A stretch of DNA of 18,074 bases from JBOGFC01 sp050742155. Its GTDB lineage: Bacteria > Actinomycetota > Acidimicrobiia > Spongiisociales > JALYHC01. Below, piece after piece: positions 12,256 to 18,074 of this stretch. The position numbers were made by a program, and so were the translations under genes. The first letter of the stretch is position 1. Each line of letters opens with the position of its first letter. The notes beneath the pieces were generated by a model. It did not search any database. It was not told where the DNA came from and worked only from the letters and a program-made list of their open reading frames with translations. The stretch spans positions 1-18,074 of the forward strand of contig JBOGFC010000038.1 in assembly GCA_050742155.1 (NCBI GenBank), written 5' to 3'.

Positions 12256-14877
12256 ATGCCCACCCTCGCCCTGCTCGACGGCCATAGCCTGGCCTACCGG
12301 GCCTTTTACGCCCTTCCCACCGATCTGGCCACCAAGTCCGGACAGGTCACCAACGCCGCCTACGGCTTCACCTCGATGCTCATCAAGCTGCTGGCCGAGG
12401 AGCACCCCGAGGCGGTGGCGGTGGCCTGGGACGTCGGGGGGGTGACCTTTCGGGAGGAGTCCTTCGCCGACTACAAGGCTCAGCGGGAGCGGGCGCCCGA
12501 TCTCTTCCGCAGCCAGCTCCCCCTGATCGAGGAGGTCCTGCGGGCCCTGGGCATCTCCCAGTTCGCCCTGCCCGGCTTCGAGGCCGACGACGTGATCGCC
12601 ACGCTGGCCGAGCGGGCCGCTCTCCTCGGTTGGGACGTGCTGGTGGTGACCGGGGACCGCGACGCCTTCCAGCTCATCGACGACCGCGTCAAGGTGGTCT
12701 ACACCCGGAGGGGGATCTCCGACACGGTGATGGCCGACGCCGCCTGGATCGAGGAGCGCTACGGGGTGCGACCCGACCAGTATCCGGACTACGCCGCCCT
12801 GCGGGGAGACACCTCCGACAACCTCCCGGGGGTGGCCGGGGTGGGGGAGAAGACGGCCGCCCGACTGGTGGCCGGCTACGGCTCGCTGGAAGGCATCTAC
12901 GAGCACCTCGAGGAAGCGACCCCCAGGTTGCGGGCTTCGCTGGAAGGCGCTCGGGAGCAGGTGTTCCTCAACCGGCAGCTCATGCGCCTGGTCCGGGACG
13001 TGGAGGTCACAGAGGGCCCCGAGGAGCTCCGCCCCGGCCAACGAGACCTGGCCCAGGTGCGGGAGCTCTTCCAGAGCCTGGAGTTCCGATCTTTGCTGGA
13101 GCGCCTGGAAGAGGCGCTCGAGGAGCGCCTCGGTCCCCAGGCGCAGGAAGTGCTGGAGGTGGAGACCACCACCGGTCGTGAGCTCCCCCAGGAGGGGATC
13201 CTGGCGCTCGAGCCGGTCTGGGAGGGGACCCGCCTGCAAGGCGTGGCGGTGGCGGTGGGCCCCGAGCAGGCCCGCTTCCTGCCGTTGGACGGGGACGGGG
13301 CGCTGGCGAAGGCCCTCTCCGATCCGGCGGTCTTCAAGGTGCTCCACGACGGCAAGGCGCTGGTACGCGCCCAACTCGAGCGGGGCAGCGACCTCCAAGG
13401 GCTGGCCTTCGACACCGCCCTGGCCGCCTACCTCGTCAACCCGGCCGACCGTCGCCATGAGCTGGGGGACCTGGCCGCCCATTACCTGGGCCTGGAGCTG
13501 GAGTCGCCGGATCGGGAGACCGCCCGGGAGAAGGGCCAGGGGCGGCTGGCCTTCGAGGGGGGCGTCGACCCGGAGGGGGCCGGACGCCGGGCGGTGGCCG
13601 TTGCCCGGCTGGTGGAGCCGCTTCGGGAGGCCCTCGAGGCGCGCCAGGCCGGGCGGCTCTTCGAGGAGGTGGAGCTGCCGCTGGTGCGGGTGCTGGCCCG
13701 CATGGAGCTGGCCGGGATCGGGGTGGACCGCTCCTACCTGGAGGAGCTGGGCGAAACCCTACGGGATCGCCTGGCCACCCTGGAGCGGGACATCCACCGG
13801 GCCGCCGGCGAGCCGTTCAACGTCAACTCCACCAGCCAGCTCCGCGAGGTGCTCTACCAGCGCCTGGGGCTGCCCGTGCTGAAGAAGACCCCCAAGGGAT
13901 CCCCCTCCACCGACGCCGCCGTGCTGGTCAAGCTGGTCGACGTGCATCCCATCATCGACCACCTGCTGCGCTACCGGGAGGCCGAGAAGCTCCGCTCCAC
14001 CTACGTGGATGGCCTCCTGCCGCTGGTGGGGCCGGACGGGCGCATCCACGCCCGCTTCAACCAGATGGCGGCCACGACGGGCCGGCTCTCCTCCGAGAAC
14101 CCCAACCTGCAGAACATCCCGGTCCGTTCCGAGGAGGGGCGGGCCATCCGCCGGGCCTTCATCCCCCGCCCCGACTGGGCCTTCATCGTCGCCGACTACT
14201 CGCAGATCGAGCTGCGGGTGCTGGCTCACCTCACCGAGGACCCCGGCCTGATGGAGGCTTTCAGCGGGCAGCAGGTCGACATCCACACCGCCACCGCCGC
14301 CCGGGTCTTCGGGGTGGAGGAGGGTCACGTCACTGCTGAGATGCGCCGGCGGGCCAAGGTGATCAACTTCGGGCTCATCTACGGCATGGAGGTCTACGGG
14401 CTCGCCCAGCGCCTCGGCATCTCCAACGAGGAGGCCGAGGATCACATCGAGGCGTACTTCACCCAGTTCCCCAAGGTGCGCTCCTTCATGGAGCAGGTAG
14501 TGGAGGATGCCCGCCAGAACGGGTACACCACCACCATCTTCGGGCGGCGCCGCTACCTGGCCGAGCTGGCCAGCCGCAACTTCCGGATCCGCCAGATGGG
14601 GGAGCGGATGGCCCTCAACGCCCCGGTGCAAGGATCGGCGGCCGACATCATCAAGAAGGCGATGGTCGCCCTGGACGGCGAGCTGGAGTCCCAGGGCCTG
14701 GACACCACTCTGCTCTTGCAAGTGCACGATGAGCTGGTGGTGGAGGCCCCCCCGGAGGAGCGGGAGCAGGCCGCCAAGCTGACCCGGGAGGTGATGGAGA
14801 GGGTGGTGGACCTGCGGGTGCCGCTCACCGTGGAGCTGGGGACGGGGGCGAACCTGGCCGAGTGCAAGCAGCATTGA
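12256..14877 (+). CDS. polA: DNA polymerase I
   Basis: The 873-residue enzyme carries out Okazaki-fragment maturation and repair synthesis. The 5' nuclease domain (1-300) is intact: LLDGHSLAYRAFY (Asp8), FEADDVIAT, VTGDRDAFQL and LRGDTSDNLPGVAGVGEKTA. The middle proofreading domain (about 310-440) is present but lacks its catalytic acids: the DxE of motif I reads ALEPV, and the Asp of motif II is missing in VLHDGKALV. Loss of proofreading is common in actinobacterial and Thermus Pol I. The polymerase domain has motif A ADYSQIELRVLAHL (Asp647), motif B RAKVINFGLIYGM (Phe705 at the nucleotide-sugar discrimination position) and motif C LQVHDELVVEAP. The ATG at 12256 fits the family N-terminus, with no Shine-Dalgarno and a -10 box 9 nt upstream. 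Confidence 0.98.
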   Translation: MPTLALLDGHSLAYRAFYALPTDLATKSGQVTNAAYGFTSMLIKLLAEEHPEAVAVAWDVGGVTFREESFADYKAQRERAPDLFRSQLPLIEEVLRALGISQFALPGFEADDVIATLAERAALLGWDVLVVTGDRDAFQLIDDRVKVVYTRRGISDTVMADAAWIEERYGVRPDQYPDYAALRGDTSDNLPGVAGVGEKTAARLVAGYGSLEGIYEHLEEATPRLRASLEGAREQVFLNRQLMRLVRDVEVTEGPEELRPGQRDLAQVRELFQSLEFRSLLERLEEALEERLGPQAQEVLEVETTTGRELPQEGILALEPVWEGTRLQGVAVAVGPEQARFLPLDGDGALAKALSDPAVFKVLHDGKALVRAQLERGSDLQGLAFDTALAAYLVNPADRRHELGDLAAHYLGLELESPDRETAREKGQGRLAFEGGVDPEGAGRRAVAVARLVEPLREALEARQAGRLFEEVELPLVRVLARMELAGIGVDRSYLEELGETLRDRLATLERDIHRAAGEPFNVNSTSQLREVLYQRLGLPVLKKTPKGSPSTDAAVLVKLVDVHPIIDHLLRYREAEKLRSTYVDGLLPLVGPDGRIHARFNQMAATTGRLSSENPNLQNIPVRSEEGRAIRRAFIPRPDWAFIVADYSQIELRVLAHLTEDPGLMEAFSGQQVDIHTATAARVFGVEEGHVTAEMRRRAKVINFGLIYGMEVYGLAQRLGISNEEAEDHIEAYFTQFPKVRSFMEQVVEDARQNGYTTTIFGRRRYLAELASRNFRIRQMGERMALNAPVQGSAADIIKKAMVALDGELESQGLDTTLLLQVHDELVVEAPPEEREQAAKLTREVMERVVDLRVPLTVELGTGANLAECKQH

Positions 14878-14889
14878 GCCACCCCACAG

Positions 14890-14914
14890 ATCAGGCGGCC
14901 CGTGCTAGCCTGAT
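14890..14914. promoter_or_regulatory. Inverted repeat around the rpsA -10 box
   Basis: ATCAGGC (14890-14896) and GCCTGAT (14908-14914) are perfect 7-bp inverted arms. A TANNNT box, TAGCCT (14906-14911), lies in the right arm and would start transcription near 14918. It may be an operator on the rpsA promoter, or a weak end signal for polA, whose stop codon is 13 bp upstream. No U-tract follows. Confidence 0.45.
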
Positions 14915-14920
14915 GCATCC

Positions 14921-14935
14921 TCCGGCACTGCCGGA
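14921..14935 (+). promoter_or_regulatory. Small hairpin in the rpsA leader
   Basis: TCCGG and CCGGA form a 5-bp stem with a 5-nt loop, 10 nt upstream of the AGGAG ribosome binding site (14946-14950). S1 genes are often autoregulated through structured leaders, but this stem is short and its role is speculative. Confidence 0.3.
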
Positions 14936-14962
14936 ACCCCCCGAGAGGAGTTGGTGCAATCC

Positions 14963-16372
14963 ATGACCGAAGACCCCAGGTTCGCCGCGTCCGCCCAGGT
15001 GGAAGCCACCGAAGAAGAGCCCCCGGTGGACGCTGCTTCCCCCGACGAGCCCCCCCCGAGCCCGCACCAGAGCGCTCCCTATCCCGCTGCCATCACCGCC
15101 CCTCGGGTCGACGGGGACATCGACCGGCTCCCGGACGACCTCTCGGCCGAGGACTTCGCGGCGGCTGTGGAGCAGACGGTGGTGGAGTTCAGAGAGGGCG
15201 ACATCGTCCGGGGGGTGGTGGTCAAGGTCGATCCCGACGAGGTCCTGGTGGACATCGGCTTCAAGTCGGAGGGGGTCATCCCGCTCAAGGAGCTCTCCAT
15301 CCGCCACGTGGTCGATCCGGAGGACGTGGTGGCGGTGGGCGAGCCCATCGAGGCTCTCGTCCTGCAGAAAGAGGACGAGGAGGGCCGGCTCATCCTCTCC
15401 AAGAAGCGGGCCCAGTACGAACGAGCCTGGGGTCGGATCGAGAAGGTGGTGGAGGAGAGCGGCACCGTCAAGGGCAACGTCATCGAGGTGGTGAAGGGCG
15501 GGCTGATCGTCGACATCGGCCTGCGGGGCTTCCTGCCCGCCTCGCTGGTCGACCTGCGCCGGGTTCGTGACCTGCATCCCTTCGTCGGGGAGGAGATCGA
15601 GGCCAAGGTCATCGAGCTGGACCGCAACCGCAACAACGTGGTGCTCTCCCGGCGAGCGTTTCTCGAGGAGCAGCAGGCCGAGCAGCGCCAGGCCTTCCTC
15701 GACGGGCTGCAGGAGGGCGAGATACGCACCGGAGTCGTCTCCTCGGTGGTCAACTTCGGTGCCTTCGTCGACCTGGGGGGCATGGACGGGCTGGTGCACG
15801 TGTCCGAGCTCTCCTGGCAGCACGTCAATCATCCTTCCGAGATCGCCAACGTAGGAGACCAGGTCACCGTCAAGGTGCTGGAGGTGGACCTGGAGCGGGA
15901 GCGCATCTCCCTCTCCATCAAGCAGACCCAGGCGGATCCCTGGGAGCACTTCACCAGTCAGCACCAGGAGGGTGATGTCATCGAAGGGGAGGTCACCAAG
16001 ACCGTCCCCTTCGGGGCCTTCGTGGCGGTGTCCGACGGGGTCGAGGGCCTGGTGCACGTCTCGGAGATCGCCGTTCGCCACGTGGAGTCCCCGGAGCTGG
16101 AGCTGTCGGTGGGGCAGCAGGTCAAGGTGAAGGTGACCGAGGTCGACGAGGAGCGCCGCCGCCTGAGCCTCTCCATCAAGCAGGCCTCCTCGGAATGGGA
16201 GTCGGTCCAGGCCCGTCCCGCCCCGGCGCGTCGCCCGGAGGCCCGGGAGTTCGAGCGGGAAGAAGAGGAAGAGGAAGAGAAGGAGCGCGAGCCGGCCCCG
16301 TCCTTCACGGCCGACGACTCGCTGGAGGCCATCCTTCAGGAGCTCAAGGAAAAGGGGATCGGCCGCCGGTAA
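14963..16372 (+). CDS. rpsA: 30S ribosomal protein S1
   Basis: S1 helps load mRNA onto the 30S subunit. The 469-residue protein has four S1 RNA-binding repeats at about 77-148, 165-233, 250-320 and 335-407; the last two carry the canonical VNFGAFVDLGGMDGLVHVSE and VPFGAFVAVSDGVEGLVHVSE cores. Four repeats instead of the six of proteobacteria is the normal actinobacterial form. The N-terminus is an acidic, Pro-rich disordered extension of about 60 residues. The tail has a Glu-rich run (431-443) followed by a predicted helix, SLEAILQELKEKG. I chose ATG 14963; TTG 14951 and GTG 14954 in the same frame are nearer the AGGAG (14946-14950) than is comfortable, while the ATG is 12 nt away, so the start is not certain. 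It follows polA directly, as in mycobacteria. Confidence 0.96.
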   Translation: MTEDPRFAASAQVEATEEEPPVDAASPDEPPPSPHQSAPYPAAITAPRVDGDIDRLPDDLSAEDFAAAVEQTVVEFREGDIVRGVVVKVDPDEVLVDIGFKSEGVIPLKELSIRHVVDPEDVVAVGEPIEALVLQKEDEEGRLILSKKRAQYERAWGRIEKVVEESGTVKGNVIEVVKGGLIVDIGLRGFLPASLVDLRRVRDLHPFVGEEIEAKVIELDRNRNNVVLSRRAFLEEQQAEQRQAFLDGLQEGEIRTGVVSSVVNFGAFVDLGGMDGLVHVSELSWQHVNHPSEIANVGDQVTVKVLEVDLERERISLSIKQTQADPWEHFTSQHQEGDVIEGEVTKTVPFGAFVAVSDGVEGLVHVSEIAVRHVESPELELSVGQQVKVKVTEVDEERRRLSLSIKQASSEWESVQARPAPARRPEAREFEREEEEEEEKEREPAPSFTADDSLEAILQELKEKGIGRR

Positions 16373-16399
16373 CTAGGCACGGCGTGCGCCGAGGTTACC
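16368..16399 (+). terminator. Possible hairpin terminator after rpsA
   Basis: GGTAAC (16368-16373, containing the stop codon) pairs with GTTACC (16394-16399). Inside, GCAC-GGC-GTGC forms a further 4-bp stem. No U-tract follows, so this would be a non-canonical terminator of the type suspected in actinobacteria. The rest of the spacer to 16475 shows no gene or clear promoter. Confidence 0.4.
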
Positions 16400-16475
16400 C
16401 TCCTCGCTAACCACTCAAGGTGTCGTCGCGGTTGCCGATATCACGCTCGGTGGTCTTCTAGACGCTGGGTCGAGG

Positions 16476-16901
16476 ATGTGGCGCAAAGTTCGTGACAATC
16501 AGCGAGGGGCGGTGCTGGTCGAGGCGGCCGTCGTCTTCCCCCTGCTCATCATGCTGACGGTCGGCATCTGGACTACCGCACGCGCCTGGAACATCCACAA
16601 CGTCCTAGATCATGCGGCTCGCGAAGGCAGCCGACACGGAGCAACCGTGGTTCCGTGGGATGGGGGCGGCGCCGCTCAAACAGTGATAAGCGAGGAGCTT
16701 CAAGCCTCGGCGGTCAATTCCGGCTCGGTGCAGACCTGTATCTACCAGGGCACCGGGACCGACTGTGGAGTGGGATCCACCACGAGTGACGCCAAGGTCA
16801 TTGTGGGGCTCATGTACCCCGACTACCGCTTGAGCTTCGTCTTCTTCAGCTTCACCGTGGATTTGAGGGCTGCGGCTATCTCGCGCTGGGAAGGGAGCTA
16901 G
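16476..16901 (+). CDS. TadE-like pilus assembly protein
   Basis: The 141-residue protein starts WRKVRDNQRGAVLVEAAVVFPLLIMLTVGIW: a short basic N-terminus, then RGAVLVEAA, the hallmark of TadE-like proteins, with a single membrane helix (about 11-33). The following WNIHNVLDHAAREGSRHGA matches the TadE continuation. The rest is extracytoplasmic with two cysteines (QTCIYQGTGTDCGVG) that could form a disulfide. TadE proteins are pseudopilins of the tight-adherence (Flp pilus) secretion system, and related proteins are widespread in actinobacteria. A TadG-like gene follows 17 bp later. No tadA, tadB or tadC is in the window, so the complete system cannot be confirmed. Confidence 0.82.
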   Translation: MWRKVRDNQRGAVLVEAAVVFPLLIMLTVGIWTTARAWNIHNVLDHAAREGSRHGATVVPWDGGGAAQTVISEELQASAVNSGSVQTCIYQGTGTDCGVGSTTSDAKVIVGLMYPDYRLSFVFFSFTVDLRAAAISRWEGS

Positions 16902-16918
16902 AGATCAACCGATTCCGA

Positions 16919-18070
16919 GTGGAGGATCGGGGCTTCGCCGCCTTATGGGTGGCGGTGGTGCTCCTATTCCTGATCGGATCGGCCGCCCTGGCGGCCGACG
17001 CGTCCGAGTTCTGGGAGGATGCCCGCTTCCAGCAGAACGTGGCCGACCTGACCTGTCTCGCTGGCGTTCGCCACCTGCCCGAGGATCCCACCACCGCCCG
17101 TCAGAAGGCGGTCGACTTCGCCCGGGCCAACTGGCCACTTCTCCAGACACTCTTCCCGGTCACCTCGGGGAACACGGTCACGTTCGCCGATGGCGAGGGG
17201 AACGCGGTAGTGATCACCGCCCCGTTTGGCGAGGCGGAGAAAATGAAGGTGGAGGTCACCCAGCAGCCCGACGCGAGGTTCGGGCGCGTGCTGGGGGCCG
17301 ACCAGGTCACCGTTGTGCAGAACGCCTACTGCAAGGTCCTCTCGCCTCGCAACTACGACCTGCCCTTCGGGGTGCTGCCCGGACCCTTCAACGGGATCCT
17401 GCAGCGGGACGAGCCCTGCGGCGAGGACATGGGGAACTGCCACGCCATCCGGATACCCCGCAATGACGCCGGCGGCGACGAGGGCAAGGAGTTCATGATG
17501 AACATCGCCGACGGCCTCCAGAAGATCCTCGAGGAATTCGACGGCACGGTCCGGCATTGCAACGATGTCGACCCCTGCAACGTCGTGCAGACCAAGACCG
17601 GCGTCGCCGCCGGTCAGCTCACCAAGGGCATGGCCAGCGAGTTCAACCTGCCCCCTTGGCAGGAGGGCCGGCTGCGCGGCCCCCTGTTCGAGGACACCTT
17701 CACCTGGATGGGGTACGTCGAGAACAACGACTCGTTCGACGACGTGGTGTGGTACGACGGCTCGGGCCAGCAGTGGCTGCGCTGCTCCTCCCCCCGCCTG
17801 GCCAGGGTGCCCATTGTGGAGCGGCTCGGAGAGGGCCCGGGCGAAGGATGGCCCCCCGGCGACAGCATCGACATGAAGATCCTCGGCTTCTACTGGGTGG
17901 TGATCGACGACCCCAACTCGCCCTCTGATTTCCGGGGCGCCAACCTGAAGAGAGTCACCGCCACGCAGTTCGACCTGCAGGAGGGAGCGCTGTGCGCCGG
18001 CTCGGGCGGGGTCGAGTTGGGGGAATTCGACCCCGACTTCCCCAAGGTCTCTCGGCTGGTCGACGGGTAA
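16919..18070 (+). CDS. TadG-like (TadE/G) pilus assembly protein
   Basis: From the GTG at 16919 the protein has 383 residues. It opens VEDRGFAALWVAVVLLFLIGSAALAADAS, one membrane anchor, followed by EFWEDARFQQNVADLTCLAGVRHLP, which matches the helix after the anchor in putative Flp pilus-assembly TadG-like proteins (usually ADLAALAGA). The remaining 300 or so residues are extracytoplasmic and Cys-containing, with no domain I recognise. The start is doubtful: GTG lacks a ribosome binding site, while the good AAGGGAG at 16891-16897 is 6 nt before an in-frame ATC at 16904 that would add INRFR, the usual kind of basic leader. The gene pairs with the TadE-like gene and ends four bases before the window edge. 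Confidence 0.72.
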   Translation: MEDRGFAALWVAVVLLFLIGSAALAADASEFWEDARFQQNVADLTCLAGVRHLPEDPTTARQKAVDFARANWPLLQTLFPVTSGNTVTFADGEGNAVVITAPFGEAEKMKVEVTQQPDARFGRVLGADQVTVVQNAYCKVLSPRNYDLPFGVLPGPFNGILQRDEPCGEDMGNCHAIRIPRNDAGGDEGKEFMMNIADGLQKILEEFDGTVRHCNDVDPCNVVQTKTGVAAGQLTKGMASEFNLPPWQEGRLRGPLFEDTFTWMGYVENNDSFDDVVWYDGSGQQWLRCSSPRLARVPIVERLGEGPGEGWPPGDSIDMKILGFYWVVIDDPNSPSDFRGANLKRVTATQFDLQEGALCAGSGGVELGEFDPDFPKVSRLVDG

Positions 18071-18074
18071 GCCC

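Noticed and set aside
12193..13482. Long minus-strand frame opposite polA
   Set aside because: Antisense to well-conserved polA motifs, with low-complexity translation. The same applies to the frame at 14891-16081 opposite rpsA.
1..18074. CRISPR array, insertion sequence, prophage or defence island
   Set aside because: No regularly spaced direct repeats, transposase, integrase, phage genes or recognisable defence genes other than the VapBC pair were seen.

Overview
The window is very GC-rich coding DNA packed with genes, almost all on the + strand, with strong G/C bias at third codon positions. It most likely comes from the chromosome of an actinobacterium (Actinomycetota). The order trpE-C-B-A followed by polA and rpsA matches the actinobacterial arrangement as I recall it from Mycobacterium. 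Other support is an Rv2578c-type radical SAM protein, a DNA polymerase I with a dead proofreading domain, and several start codons sitting 5-9 nt after a -10-like box, as in leaderless mRNAs. A finer placement (for example a deep-branching class such as Acidimicrobiia) is a guess.

Layout. 1-880: the C-terminal end of a DUF2207 membrane protein, translationally coupled to a small VOC/glyoxalase protein. 888-2870: a radical SAM gene interrupted by a 318-residue intein with a LAGLIDADG endonuclease; the intein sits exactly at the third cysteine of the CxxxCxxC cluster motif. 2871-3091: a spacer with a nested inverted repeat ahead of trpE. 3092-8979: a tightly overlapping operon, trpE - ygfZ - trpC - trpF - trpB - trpA. 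It lacks trpD and trpG but includes a dedicated trpF and a YgfZ gene. GC-rich palindromic repeats form the 3' coding ends of ygfZ and trpA. 9021-10190: a multi-pass GT87-type glycosyltransferase. 10251-11273: a membrane GGDEF protein with an altered metal-binding position. 11275-11357 (-): tRNA-Leu(CAA), ending one base from the GGDEF stop codon. 11507-12189 (-): a VapBC toxin-antitoxin pair, divergent from polA. 12256-14877: polA. 14963-16372: rpsA. 16476-18070: TadE-like and TadG-like pilus assembly genes.

How the parts work together. The trp cluster encodes anthranilate synthase component I and every step from phosphoribosylanthranilate to tryptophan. The glutamine amidotransferase subunit (TrpG) and the phosphoribosyltransferase (TrpD) must be elsewhere. 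The vapBC promoter and a palindromic operator candidate share a 66-bp divergent region with polA, and one operator arm overlaps the likely polA -35 box.

The most interesting signals are three: the intein whose excision creates the Fe-S cluster site of its host, with a cysteine at position -3 that could make splicing redox-sensitive; the shared vapBC/polA control region; and the palindromic repeats that now encode protein tails and appear to have disturbed the ygfZ/trpC junction.
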